Part shown: positions 1-12,500 of the stretch, piece after piece
Numbering within the stretch: position 1 is the stretch's first letter
Layout: every line of letters starts with the position of its first letter
NCBI RefSeq assembly: GCF_002878395.1
Contig: NC_061122.1
Location: forward strand, 78,631,454 to 78,695,453
Reading direction: 5' to 3'
From: Capsicum annuum
Lineage: Eukaryota > Streptophyta > Magnoliopsida > Solanales > Solanaceae
Length of the DNA: 64,000 nucleotides
Program-made: the position numbers and the translations under genes
The notes under the pieces: generated by a model
Told to the model about the DNA's origin: nothing
What the model saw: only the letters and a program-made list of their open reading frames with translations
Database searches by the model: none

Positions 1-524
1 AAACTTGAAAAAGGAGATTAAATCTCTTAAACAAAATCAAATGATTTGTGATCATAGAATTTCGCAAATCTAGAAAGATATTTCTCACACTAAAAATTCT
101 AAAGGGAAAGAAAAGATTTCTAAAGAAAATGATAATATTGATGATATTCAAAATTCCCTTGACTTGAAAAATGATTATTTTTTAGGTATGATACAAATTG
201 TTAATGCCTATAAATGGTATATTAAATGTACTATTTTGATTAATAATCATTTCTTTGTTACTAATATTGCTATGATTGATAGTGGCACAGATGTTAGTTG
301 AATACAAGAAGGATTAATTCCCACAAGATATTTTCAAAAAACTACTCATATAGTTAAATCGGCATCTGGACATGCTCTTGATATGGAGTATAAATTGCCT
401 AATACTCATATTTGCCAAAATGAAGAGTGCATTCCACATTTTTTCTTTTTGGTAAAAAATCAGTTATACCCTCCAATTATACTTGGAACTCCTTTTATAA
501 ATGTTGTTTATCCTTATACTCATA
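1..524 (+). pseudogene. Endogenous pararetrovirus fragment A: coat tail and protease
   Basis: The reading frame matches the spacer and aspartic protease part of the large polyprotein of the copies at 55236-63386 and 9222-16880. A coiled, lysine-rich spacer (positions 1-150) is followed by the retroviral-type protease active site, seen as Ile-Asp-Ser-Gly near 275-286. In-frame stops lie at 71-73 (TAG) and 299-301 (TGA), so it is broken. It runs off the left edge of the window and is cut at 524, where a Ty3 LTR begins. At the nucleotide level it looks closer to the minus-strand copy (about 11130-11620) than to the 55-63 kb copy. Confidence 0.85.
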
Positions 525-2951
525 TGTAACGCCCCGAAATCTAGTTCCCGGGATGCCACACGGTGCTCCGAACTACAAATAGTCCTGAGCTAACCCTAGC
601 TGCCTTTTCTAAATCTGAACCTCAAAATAGGGGAAAATGTAATTGAAAAATCATAATATATGCGGAAAACTGTCTGAATTATCTGGGTATATCTGAATCA
701 TACTAATCTCAAAAGTTTGATAAAGCAAATGCTGAAACTCTGTGTACTAAAATAAAAATCTGAATACTATATCTGGTAGTTTGACAAGCCTCTACTATCT
801 AAATCTAGAGAGTCACTGGGACAGGCCCCAGCTAACTCGAACTGTCTGAAATGAATAAAGAAATATCTACTAACAAACTAAAAGTGTGAACAACTAAGTC
901 CCCGAACTATGAGGACTCACCAACTACAGGAATGTAGAATAGATGCTAGAAGATCACTTACGTTGTTGAGATTGAGCACCTGAACCTACATTATGAGACA
1001 ATGTAGCACATAGACATATATGTGGATCAGTACTTTGAGGATGTACTGAGTATATGGGGGTGCATGCAATAAGTAAACACTATTATCATAGTTTAAAAAA
1101 TTCATGCATGCTAAATGTAAATGACTTTAATAACTTGAGTAATCTGAATTCTGAAAATCATAATTAATAAGATATATAACATAAATTTTGTGAGCCCTTA
1201 CACTTAATTCTGAAGTCTGTAAAATAGGTTATCTTATGGCTTAAAATCGTAAGACCATAACTTCCAAAAACATATGCTTTTATCTTAAATCTTTAAATTA
1301 ATAGATTGTTGAAGAGTGGGGGACATCTGTTGGGAGGTTCTTCTAACCGACATACACCATGTGAGCATCCATGGAGTCCCACAACTGGCCCCTGTTAGGT
1401 AGGGCTACTCTAACCTTGCCATCGGAATCGAACTTCTATCTAATGTGATCACAATCTGAGCCATCCACGTAGAAGTGGGAATAATTTGAATCCTACGTTG
1501 GCACGTAGTTTTAGGGTATGAAACCGTAGTAACCTACCCATCTCAGTGCTAAATACTACTCCCATTCTTATGCTCAAAATCCTAAGAAATCCACTTCAAA
1601 AATAGCACAAGGGTTTACAAAAAAACTAATTATGCTTTTCTTTCTTTAAACCTCGAGTTATCTGAACAAAGTAGATTCTTATCTTAGCTTAGGACCAAAT
1701 GGTCAAATCTTTATCAAAGTCTATGAATAATCTTATCTGAGGGTGCTTATAGCACAAATAATCTTGAAATAGAAATCTTAATTAGGACATAATGACCCAT
1801 GCAACAATCTCGTGTTAAAACATCTAAAAATTCATGCTTGGTGATGTAAACACTTATAATTCATCATAAAATCTAGAAATTACTGCACAATGCATAGAAA
1901 TATGAATAAAGTCATGTAATTCAACTTCTAAATCATGGGAAATCTCATAATCTTGCAAATAATGATAATGGTTATAAACCCTAACTTGAATTTAATGGAA
2001 AATCATATAAGTTGCAGTAAATTTGTAATTAAAATAAAGTTTTGGGCATAAGGATGAAAGAATTATCCTTGTTCAAACCCCACATACCTTGTTGGATGAT
2101 CTAGATGCTAGAACTTGAATCTTGGATCTTTATTGATATTTTGGAAATGACTTCTTAAAGTTCTTGAATTGAGAATTCTCAATCTTGAATTGTCTTGGAG
2201 GATTAATGGAGAAATTTTAGATTTCTTTGGAAGGAAGTTTGATGAACGAGGATTTACTTTTTAGAGAAAAGTGATGAAATAAGCATAAAATGTCTTATTA
2301 TATGATTAATGAGGTATTTTGGACGGATTCGGGCCCTAGGATTGACCAAAATACCCTCTTTAAATGTTTATATGAAACTGAAAAACGTATATTTTCCCGA
2401 TCTGGGTAGCCACTGCTACGCGCCACTATCGCGATGGCTCACTGGAAATCGATGAATGAAAAATGGTAAGACTCCGCAACGTAGAGACATCGCGGTGCCC
2501 CTTTGGAATGCCATTTTAGCACATGGCGCGATGCGCAATTATCGCGCTGGACCTCTGGAAATTGACAAACGGGAAATTAACCTTCTCTGCGATGCGCCAA
2601 TATTGCGAAGGGCCACTAGAATGGAACAATTGGAAATTTTGCTCTTTACGCGATGTGCCAATATTACGGAGGGCCACTGAAAATTGACAATCATTATTTA
2701 AACCTGTTTCCCGATGCACTATTGACCAAAATGACGGTGTTTTACGGCTGGAACTTAAAATAGCCATAACTTCTTACCCGGTTATCGGATTTATACAAAT
2801 CTTATATCGTTGGAAAGCTAATTCAATTTCCTACGCCATGGAAAGTCAAAATCTAAGGAATTATACATTAAATAAATAGTATTTGTTTCAGGAAGTTATC
2901 ATTTAACATTCTAGGGACGAATTTAAGCTTGGAAAATTACAGGGTATTACA
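525..2951 (-). mobile_element. 3' LTR of Ty3 (Del/Tekay-type) element A
   Basis: Read on the minus strand this LTR begins TGTAATACCC at 2951 and ends in ..GGGGCGTTACA at 525, so both ends have the TG..CA form usual for LTRs. The terminal 60 bp resemble the ends of the LTRs at 7537 and 53047. It lies directly downstream of a polypurine tract and of integrase/chromodomain coding sequence on the same strand, which makes it the 3' LTR. The matching 5' LTR and the 5' part of the element are missing. Confidence 0.75.
2405..2690. repeat. GC-rich palindromic repeat cluster inside LTR A
   Basis: Several units of roughly 60-70 bp carry variants of a GC-rich near-palindrome built on GCGCGATAGTGGCGCG, each followed by a GGCCACT(G/A)GAAATTGAC-like stretch. 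The island contrasts sharply with the AT-rich surroundings. Its function is unknown, but it occupies a place in the LTR similar to the palindrome clusters of the other Ty3 LTRs in this window. Confidence 0.55.
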
Positions 2952-2966
2952 ATATCTCCCCCTTGG
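2952..2966 (-). other. Polypurine tract of element A
   Basis: On the minus strand the sequence CCAAGGGGGAGATAT lies immediately before the LTR start. This is the position and composition expected of the plus-strand primer of an LTR retrotransposon. Confidence 0.7.
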
Positions 2967-3122
2967 AAACATTTGTCCTCGAATGTGGCTAGTTAAGTTG
3001 AAATTTCTGAGGAATTTGAGAATATAAGATAGCATGCAGAACTGAAATAAACTGCGATTTTGAATCTAAATCATTTTGAGCTTCTGAGTAATCTATGAGT
3101 GCATGAACTTACATGAGGACAA

Positions 3123-4970
3123 CTATATAGATGAATATATGAGTAGGAAAGAATTTAATCGAGGAAGAGTGTTACCTTCAGCTACATCTGAGTTTGCGGA
3201 GAAAAGGTGAGGGTACTTGGCTCGCATATCTACTTCTGCTTTCCAAGTAGCTCCCTCAACAGACTGATTCCGCCAAAGTACTTTAACCAATGGAACATCT
3301 TTGTTCCTTAGTCTACGGATCTGATGATCTAAGATCTCAACTGGAATCTCTTTGTCAGAAAGGCTTTTCTGAATATCTGAGCTTTCTAAAGGAACTACAA
3401 CAGTGGAGTCATTGATATCCTTCTTAAGGATAGAGATGTGGAACATAGGATGAACGGCTGACAAGTCTGCAGGCAACTCAACCTCATAAGCTACTTTCCC
3501 AACACAACTCAGAATACTGAAAGGGCCAACATATCGGGGACTAAGATTCCCCTTTTTGACAAATCTCTCCACCCCTTTTATGGGTGAAATTTTTAGATAC
3601 ACTTAATCACCGACCTCAAACTCAAAGGTTCTTCTTCTTACATCTGCATAGGATTTCTGATGACTCTGGGTTGTTTTCAATCTTTCTCTAATTAACTCAA
3701 ACTTTTTCCATAGATTTAAACACTGCGTCAGGCCCAAGCAAAGCGACCTCACCCACTTCAAACCAGCCTATGGGTGATCTAAATTTCCTCCCATAAAGAG
3801 CCTCAAACGGGGTCATCTGAATGCTAGAATGATAACTGCTATTATACACGAACTCATTTAATGAAAATTGCTCATCCTAATTACCCTTGAAATCATGAGC
3901 ACATGCCCTCAACATATCTTCTAGAGTTTGGATGATCCTCTCCGCTTGACCATCTGTCTGAGAATGGAAAGCTGAACTAGTATGGACTTGGGTACCAAGA
4001 CCCTTCTGAAAAGCTCTCAAAAACTAGGAAGTAAACTGAGTACCCCTACCTGAGATGATAGACAAAGGAACCCCATGCAATCTGACTAACCCTTGGATAT
4101 ACAGCTTAGCATAGTCCTTAGCTATATAGAACGTATGAACTGGCAAGAAATGCGCTGACTTAGTTAATTTGTCTACAATAACCCAAATCAAATCATAATG
4201 ATGTCGCGATTGGGGTAGACCAGTCACAAAATCCATACTCACCTCTTCCCACTTCCAAGTAGGAATACCAAACTCTTGCAACATACCACAGGTCTTTGGT
4301 GCTCTACCTTAACCTATTGACAATTTGCATGTTTGGCTACAAACTTCATTATATCTCTCTTTATTCCGCTCTACTAATAGATTTCTCGTAAGTCACGGTA
4401 CATCTTGGTAGCTCCTGGATGGATAGAATAATTCACACCATGTTCTTTAGCCATAATTCTCTATCTCAACTCATTTACACATGGTATACACAGTCTACTC
4501 TGGTATCTCAGCACACCATCTCCCCCATGGGAGAAACCTCTACCTTTTGATCTTTAACCGACTCCTTCAATTTAACCAAACTAGAATTCATATCTTACTT
4601 CTCCTTCACTTCTAAAACTAGGGATGATTTGGAACTACTCTGCACCAAAACGCTACCCTCAGTCGAGTTAACCAATCTACCACCCAACCTAGCCAAATGG
4701 TGCACTTCCCTAGCTAACTCTTTCTTATTATTCTCAACATGAGCAACTTTGTCCATAGACAAACTACAAAGGGCGTCTGCCACTACATTGGGCTTGCCCG
4801 GATAATACAACGCACTTATATCGTAGTCATTCAACAACTCCAACCACCTTCTCTGATGGAGATTCAACTCCCTCTGAGTAAATACATACTGCAAGCTTTT
4901 ATGGTCCGTGAACACATCAACATGTACACCATACAGGTAATGTCTCCAAATTTTCAAAGCAAATGATACT
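3123..4970 (-). pseudogene. Ty3 pol remnant: RNase H, integrase, chromodomain
   Basis: Minus-strand coding pieces run in the order of a Ty3 polyprotein. 4595-4970 is RNase H with the segment VFTDHKSLQYVF and a downstream ADALC motif. 4284-4024 is the integrase core with SMDFVTGLPQS and a GxGTQFTS motif. 3602-3123 is the integrase C-terminus and chromodomain with YVGPFSILSCVGKVAYEVEL, VHPMFHISILKK and ATWKAEVDMRAKYPHLF. Stops and frame changes separate the pieces. Reverse transcriptase, protease and gag are absent, because the sequence switches at about 4970 to an LTR in the other orientation. The chromodomain places it among plant chromoviruses, and the LTR style suggests the Tekay/Del group. 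Confidence 0.85.
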
Positions 4971-7537
4971 AATTTCGTCCAAATTTGATATAGGAGTAAA
5001 ACATTATGCACGTTTTACAAAGAACTATCAGAACTACCCAGAAACGACGATCAGGTCGACAGACCGTTGAGCTAGCGACGAACGGTCACCCAAGCCGTCG
5101 CAACTAAGGCAGTGAACCCATCTTCTGGCCAAGTGTGTTGGTCAGGACCGACAGACCATCGAGCTAGCGACGGACCATCGCCCAAGCCATCGCTGACGAG
5201 GTAGAAAGTTCAGATTTTGGCCAAGTGCAACGGTCAGGACCGACGGACCGTCGAGCCAGCGATGAACCATCGACCAAACCATCACCACGTTTGATCAGCG
5301 ATTTAAGTCATTTTAAAGGGTGTTTGGATCTTTTTCCACCCGTTTTTACCCCTAATTATACCAGACCAGAGTTCATAACTTCTTTATTCATCTATAACAC
5401 CAAATTAGGGTTTCTCTCAAAGATCAATTCCCAAGAACAAGAAACCCTAGATGTTTAATACCAAGTCAAGAATTCAAGCTTTTCTTCACCAATCTTCAAT
5501 TTCCCTGACGTCATTTTCTAGTGGCCTAGCGCGATAGTGGTGCTTCGCGCCAGGGGTCCAGATTGGGAAAATTTCTCAAAAAATTAAAGTTGCACCTAGG
5601 GTTAAAACAGTCTTTTTGCATGATTTTATTCTGCGCAGATTGGGATTTAAGCCCAAAAAGCATGTAAAACCCTTCATTATTCACTTTTCCCCAAAATCAA
5701 AAGATGATTCTCTCTCAGGAAAACAAACCCTAGCTCTCAAGAATCAAGGTCAATCCTAAGAATTTCTCCAAGAACTCATCAAATTAAGGTATGTTAGATG
5801 TTCATCCATGGATTCTTACCTTTCATGGAGCTCAAGAATCTTTTTTCAAAATACAATATTTATGATTTATAATTTCCTTGTTTGAATTAGATTGAATTCA
5901 TGTTCATGATGTCGTTTGAGTTTTAATCCATGATTTATATTACTAGTTACAAGAATTGATTCTAGTATGTGTTGACTTACATGGTATTCATGATAAACCC
6001 TTCAATTTGCAAGTAGATTATTGTAACCATGTTAACCCTAAGTGTTTATGATTTAATAAACCAAGTATTCTTCTTATGTGTTTGATAAATTGTCCATGAT
6101 AATGACATAATGCCATTATAGCATGCTAACATATATTTCCCATTCATGTATAAGTTAATGTATTACAAGCGTTTGATGGAATGTCTCTATGAATGAATTA
6201 TGACCAAGTGAACATTGTTATGTTATTCAAGATTATGCTTTTCTTTACTTTTCATGCTATTGAGTCCTGGAGGTATTTAATACCCAACAACTTAGCTATT
6301 TATTTAGAGCTAGTGTCAGTTACAAATAGTATCAGTCATGTCACGATCAGTAGTACTTTCAGTCTGTTACAGAACTCAGTAGAATTCAGTCAGTTATAGA
6401 ACTTAGGAAAACTTAGTGAATTCAGTCCAGTATAACAGTTTAGTGTCTTTCAGTTGGGAGTAAGATTCAGCACCGAGTGAACCCAAGGATGGGGGCTCAC
6501 CTGCCAGTAGAAAGTGTGATCCTTAGAAGTAATCCTTGCATTCCAGAACTACGTAGCCAACGTAAGTTGAGACATCAAACCTATCAGTTGAGGGTTGATG
6601 AGGTGCTCTACCTGCCAGTAGAGGGTACCACCATTCTCATTTAGGGAACCTGCCAGTAGAGGATTACTCTTTAGCTTGTCTTTACCCGTGGCACGATACT
6701 GACACCCTTCTAATTGGGGTAACAGATTGGACCCCAGCTCAATTATCTTATATTATTTGGGGTATGTCGGTTAGATGATTGCCTTCCATAGTTTCAGTTT
6801 TGGTCTCAGTCTTCAGAATAGGACTCAGTTCAGTTCTAGAGAATCAGGACTGTCAGATACAGTCATTCAGTTAATAGTAATTCAGATTATCAGTATATTT
6901 AGTTATCAGTTATCAGATTCAGTTCCAATATACTCAGTCATAATAGGCACAGTATGTTTAGTAGTTACAGATCCTCCATGTATGCTAATCCAACTCTTTC
7001 ATATCATTAAATTAGTTATTGATCATGCATATAAACCCATGCATTCAGCCTTACCTCATTTAGCATACCAGTACATTCCCACGTACTGATCGTGTACCTG
7101 TTTCTTGAACTATGGTATTTCATTTCATAGGTTCGGACGCTCAGGTTCCTGAACGTGCTTAGCCAGATTCAGCCAACAGTAACAGATTTAACTATGAGTC
7201 CTCATCTATCGAGGATATATTTTTATTTTAGTAGTTCAGCTTAGCAGTATTTTAGCAGATGGAGTTATTTGGGGGATTGTCCTATCAACTCCACTTTCAG
7301 ATAGATTCAGTTAGAGGCTTTTCAGACTAGACTTTCAAACAGTATTCAGTTTTGCAGATGTTATATTTTATCAGTATTTTGGTTGTTTTGAAACTTATGG
7401 CATTTCAGCCCATTATTCCGTATTTATTTCAGTATTATTGTTCAGTGCTCAAAGTAGATAGCATTCATGGGTTAGCTTGTGGTCCTTCGGGTCTTAAGCA
7501 CCATGTAACGACTAGGGGTTAGTCCCAGGTCGTTATA
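4970..7537 (+). mobile_element. 5'-truncated LTR B of a second Ty3 element, plus strand
   Basis: From about 4970 the sequence follows the plus-strand LTR seen at 50485 onward (..TTTCGTCCAAAT..GATAT..) and ends ..GGTCGTTATA at 7537, like the 3' end of that solo LTR. The first roughly 185 bp of the LTR are missing. Around 5480-5790 a second GC-rich block of a different type appears (GCGCGATAGTGG), so the LTR may itself be a composite. No internal domain accompanies it and no target duplication pairs with the left end at 525. Confidence 0.65.
5040..5290. repeat. Repeats built on the palindrome GACGGACCGTCG in LTR B
   Basis: About three units carry CGACAGACCGTTGAG or CGACGGACCGTCGAG followed by AGCGACG and a C/CG-rich tail, with spacer words such as TTCTGGCCAAGTG. 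The same motif family forms the cluster at 50545-50870. Confidence 0.6.
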
Positions 7538-7747
7538 ACTATGTATCATATTTCTCCTATAGAACTGTTATACGGTCCTGCTAGAAGTCGTGCAGCTTCT
7601 ATGCATACAATTGACTCAACTTCTTCAAGATTTGTAGAGAAAGTCAAAGTCAATCCGCAAACAAATATTATTCAAGATAATGACAATATCTCTGATATAG
7701 ATATTCCTACTGCTTCTGAAATGAACTTTGATCCAAATGATATTTAA
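7538..7747 (+). pseudogene. Endogenous pararetrovirus fragment B: end of movement protein
   Basis: The frame encodes the C-terminal tail of the movement protein, with HISPIELLYGPARSRAAS as its recognisable core and an acidic end. The same tail is present at 14191-13903 and 56030-56243. It stops with TAA at 7745-7747, overlapping the ATG of the next frame. The N-terminal 30K-type domain is missing because LTR B ends just upstream. Confidence 0.8.
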
Positions 7748-9221
7748 TGATTCCACACCAAATTAATTTTAATCCTGGATCCTAGGCAAGAAATTATATT
7801 AAAAATGAATTTTTTAATAAAAAATGGAACCAGTTTAGAACCTGTTTTTTGAAACTTATAGTCCTAAAGAGATGAATAATATTTCTCAAGAATTTTATGA
7901 AACTTGTGCATTGCTTAATCAAATTATGTGCTTTGTCCCTTGGTTTATAACCACCTATTTGCCATTATATATTAAGGTGCTTGAAAGATCATATCAAGAT
8001 AATAGTGGTAACATTGTTAAAACTGTTTACCCTCCCCAAGCTCCTTTTATATTGCTGAATAATACGGCTATTATATTTTCTGCATTTCAAAAATTCATTG
8101 ATAATGAAGTTGCTAAGGTAACTGTTGCAGAAATTAATAATTTGATTTCTCAAAATAATTATTTGAGCTTATATGTGAAAGTTTTAGGAGAACATATTTC
8201 CTCTCTTGATAAGAAACTCGATGAGTTAATTGATTTGATAAAGAAACTATGTATTAGCCCAAATTCTACTGATATTGCTTCCTCTTCCGAAAGCAAGACA
8301 AGAGATTTGATGACTAAAACCGGTATTCAACGACACCTTTATATTGAGAGATTTAAATTCAAATCACCTTTACATGATTTAGAACAGATTCTTGATAAAA
8401 AGCTTTCTGGTCTAAATATTAGACCCATTGATTTGTCTAATGCCTTTGCTGATAGTCTAGAAACCACTCCTGATTTGAAAAATCAAACTAAATCAGAGCT
8501 GAATAAGCTCAAAGGAATAATTAAAAAAATGCCAGGTAAGAATCATAGATATACCGATTCACCTCGTATGCAAACTTATTACTATTCGCGACCCACTCCT
8601 CTAGATATTCTGATAGAGGAAAGGGATTGGAATCAGACTAATATGTCTTATAGCAGAGATGATATTTATGAATGGAATCTTGAGGTCTTAACCGATAGGT
8701 AATTAACGATCCTCGTACACGCATGATGATGTATTCAACGGTGTGCAAAGCCACTGGTAATATAAATAGTAGAACAGGTAAAGTTGTCTGTAAATTGATA
8801 GTTGCTGGTTTTACTGGCCAACTTCGTAGCTGGTGGGTCAATTATTTGACTCAAGAGAAAGAGAGTCAATCTTTAATGCTATAGCTACTACTTAAGCGAC
8901 TGATTAATCTGGGAAGAACCCTTCCTGCAAATAGGGAAGATGTTGTTTATACGCTCGTTCTTATAATTTTAGAACACTTTAATGGTAGATTTACCAACCA
9001 ATATGAAAATATTCGTACTCTCTTAAATGGGCTTAGATTTAAGACCCTAGGAGAATTAAGGTGGTATAAAGACACCTTTCTAAGTAGGGTTATGGAATTA
9101 TCTGAAAATAGTTATGAATATTGGAAGGCCATGTTTATAGATGGACTTCCTCCTTTATTTGCCAAAAGGGTTTGAAAAGCTTTTAGAGGCTCTTATGGTG
9201 AAATTCCTTGGGGATGACTTC
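7747..9221 (+). pseudogene. Endogenous pararetrovirus fragment B: coat/gag region
   Basis: This is the N-terminal part of the coat-polymerase polyprotein. It starts at an ATG that overlaps the movement-protein stop (TAATG) and has an early stop at 7783 and a frame change in a T-run before 7872. A 276-codon open piece at 7872-8702 contains CFVPWFITTYLPLY and LGEHISSLDKKLDELIDL. Capsid-like sequence with several stops continues to 9221 (AGFTGQLRSWW-type core in another frame). It is cut abruptly at 9221, inside the capsid domain, where an inverted copy begins. It is nearly the mirror image of 12468-13900. Confidence 0.85.
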
Positions 9222-9319
9222 CCCTTCCTGCGGAGGCAGATCTTCCTTCTGATCTACTTTGTCCTTTTCCTCTGGCTATTTGCCGTGGTGGATCAGTAGC
9301 TATACTTTAAAGAGGATAA
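9222..9319 (-). pseudogene. Start of RG-rich tail ORF in copy C
   Basis: The minus-strand frame reads DPPRQIARGKGQSRSEGR, matching the start of the tail ORF of copy D (DPSWQIAKGRGRGGRNQ). It is cut at 9222 by the junction with fragment B. The ORF3-ORF4 pair of copy D is represented here by a single small ORF, so this start lies directly behind the 63-codon ORF. Confidence 0.6.
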
Positions 9320-9511
9320 TTAATCAGATATTTCCAAATTATACCAATCAATATCTCTAATTTCTTCATAATTAAAGTCGAATAATTCTTCTTCAATCAT
9401 ATCATGGATGATTTTATCAATTATGAGATTTTGAATGTCTCTGTATAACGAAATTACCTTTAAAATGGTGATCAAAATTTTTTCAGGAAGAAAAGATGCA
9501 TTAAAATTCAT
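9320..9511 (-). CDS. Small pararetroviral protein, 63 aa (copy C)
   Basis: A 63-codon frame follows the RNase H end by a few bases. Its LPEKILITILKVISL and IHDMIEEELF segments match the 64-aa protein of copy D at 60722-60916. The pattern is a short hydrophobic/amphipathic N-terminal helix followed by an acidic C-terminus. It is intact in this copy although the neighbouring polymerase is badly broken, which may be chance given its length. I do not recognise a known function. Confidence 0.6.
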   Translation of the reverse strand: MNFNASFLPEKILITILKVISLYRDIQNLIIDKIIHDMIEEELFDFNYEEIRDIDWYNLEISD

Positions 9512-9513
9512 TT

Positions 9514-12500
9514 TTAATTTAGATATTCCTTAGATAAGAAATTAGAGAGAGAATTATCAATTCTTTTTTTATATTGAATTTCAAAATCAAAAGGGGCTAA
9601 ATGAGCTTGCCACCTTGCAAATATTAATTTTGAAACATCATGTTTAAAATCTTTATCAAACATATATTTTACAGATTGAGCATCAGTTTTTATCAAAAAC
9701 TTTTGATTATAAAGATCATCCTGAAATTTTAGAATGCATTTAACAATGGTTAGCATTTCATAAGTTACCGTAGTATATTTTTTCTGCCTATCAGTCCATT
9801 GACCTTAATGAGATCTTATTAAGCATTCAATTTTATCATGGGGATTAAATTGTTTCTGTATTCCTCCATAACCTATATTCGACGCATCAGTCTTAATAAT
9901 TTTTTACCAAGCAGAATTGGCCAAAGTTAAACAGGGTAAAGATTCAACATGTTGTTTAATACGTTTAAGAACATTGGTGAGATTATCGATCCAAGGGCCT
10001 TTATAATTTTTTTTAGCCTATCGTATAATGGGGCTAAATCGCGAGATAAATTCTCATTAAAGAGCAAAATATAATTCAGGCTTCCCAAAAATCTCTGCAA
10101 TTGAGTCCGGTCAGTTATAACATCAGAAATTTAGAAGTAAAATTGATGGATCTTTGGATGGGAGTAATCTTCTATTGACAAATATTATGTCCTAAAAATC
10201 TAACATTTGTTTGAAATAAACTCATTTTTGGTTTAGATATCACCAAACCATTCTATATCACAATTTTCTTATAAATATCAAGATGCTTGATATGTAATTC
10301 AAATGTTTTAGAAAACACAAAAGTGTCATCAATATAAACGATGATGAAATCCATATAAAAATTAAATATATTATTCATTATCTTCTAAAATTCTGATGGG
10401 GTATTTTTTAAATCAAAAGGCATGACATTCCATTCATATTGTCCAAAAGAAACATTAAAAAACAGTTCTATAAGTATGCTCTTGAAAATTTGAATTTGCC
10501 AATATCCAGATTTTAAATCAAATTTAGAAAAAATATTGGCATCGTATAACCGGGATGATAATTTTATTTTATTTGGAATAAGATACCTAATCCATTTTAG
10601 AGGCAACTTGGGAATACCACATTCCTTTTCTGCTACGTTATTAACATAAAAAGCAGTACATGGCTAAGGATATTTTGAAGGTTTTATCAAACCCTTTTGT
10701 AGCAGATTATCAATCTCTTTTTGCAGAATTCAACTAATTCAACATTCATTTAACAAGGTCATGATTTTGTTGGTATATTATCCTCACAGAAATTATCATC
10801 ATAAGGAAGAGTAACAATATGCCTTTTGCGATTTCAAAAGTACTAGGGTGATCAACACAAATATCAACAACCATTTGTTCAAAAATTAATTTAATTTTTT
10901 CCTGTATCTTAGCAGATTTCATTATATCAGAAATATTCATGTTAAGTAATTCAAGCTGTAAAAAATTAACATGTCTTTGCTTCTTATCAATTAAAGCATT
11001 TATATCCCTAGTTACCGGATCTGTAATAATAGAATAAGATATCTCTTTATTCTTGTAAGTAGCAGTAAATCCTTTTGCATCGATATGAGTATAAGGATAA
11101 ACAACATTTATAAAAGGAGTTCCAAGTATAATTGGAGGGCATAGCTGATTTTTTACCAAAAATAAAAAATATGGAATACACACTTTATTTTGGTAAATAT
11201 GATTATCAGGCAATTTATACTTTATATCAAGAGCATGTCCAGATGCCCATTTAACTATATGAGTAGTTTTTTGAAAATATCTTGTTGGAATTAATCCTTC
11301 TTGTATTCAACTAACATCTGCGCCACTATCAATCATAGCAATATTAGTTACAGAGATATGATTATCAATCAAAATAGTACATTTAATATACCATTTATGG
11401 GCAGTAACAATTTGTATCATACCTAAAAAATAATCATTTTTCATGTAAAGGGAATTTTGAATATCATCAATATTATCATTTTCTTCAGAAATCTTTTCTT
11501 TCCCTTTAGAATTTTTAGTGTGAGAAATATCTTTCTTGATTTGCGAAATTTTGTGATCACAAATCATTTGATTTTGTTTAAGAGATTTAATCTCCTTTTT
11601 CAAGTTTTCAACTTCAATTTTTAAATCATCAAAAGAAATATCTTTGCCAGTAGTATAACTCATAGCAAGTCATCTATTAACTTCTGCTAAAGAATAAGGC
11701 ATAAAATTATTGTTATCAGCAATTTTAGGAGTAAAGGTATTGCTATCGGCATGTTTAGAAGTACTTGGTTTTGAACTAGTAGACAAATTAATGATTTTTT
11801 CACATAGTTTCTTATCCGAAACTTCTTTCAAAAGTTCTAACACATTTTCAAAAGTAATGGTTTGAACATTTAAATCTTCAAACTGGGATTGCAAATTATA
11901 AAATGCATCATCACAAGTGCAGGTATCACCTTAGCAATCGGAATAATTATTAACATTATCATTATCCGATGAATCAGGCACTTCAATATCATTTTTTGAT
12001 TCAAATTTAGTATTATAATCAGATTTCGAACCTGAGGTGTATAATAAACCATAAACTTAATCATGCACATCATCAGTAAGATCTAAAGATTTATGCTTGT
12101 GGAGCTTACAATTTGGAGCAATATGCCCAAAATTACCATATCTACAACATTTAATCTTAGCAAGATCTCGCTTAGACCTATTTTTGGCAAATCTAGTTGA
12201 TTTCCTATAGGTTTTTCTAGTTTTACATTCTTCTTTAGACCAGTATCTAGATCTCTTTTTTCTATAAGACTAATCATTTTTGGAATATCCATTTTCTTTC
12301 TTCCTAGAAGTGGAAACTGGTTCGGATATACCAAACTGGGAACAAAAATCTCTTATCTGAGATTTTTCTCTAAGCTTATCAAGCTTAATTTGTCTAGTCA
12401 ATTTTAACTCATTAAACTGGTTTAACCCTTCTTGTGTACAAGCTGCTATCAAATGACCATAGGTATAATTTCCCCAAGGAATTTCACCATAAGAGCCTCT

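Noticed and set aside
2456..2767. Overlapping open frames of 74 and 83 codons on opposite strands
   Set aside because: They fall inside the GC-rich palindrome cluster of LTR A; openness follows from base composition, with no protein-like conservation.
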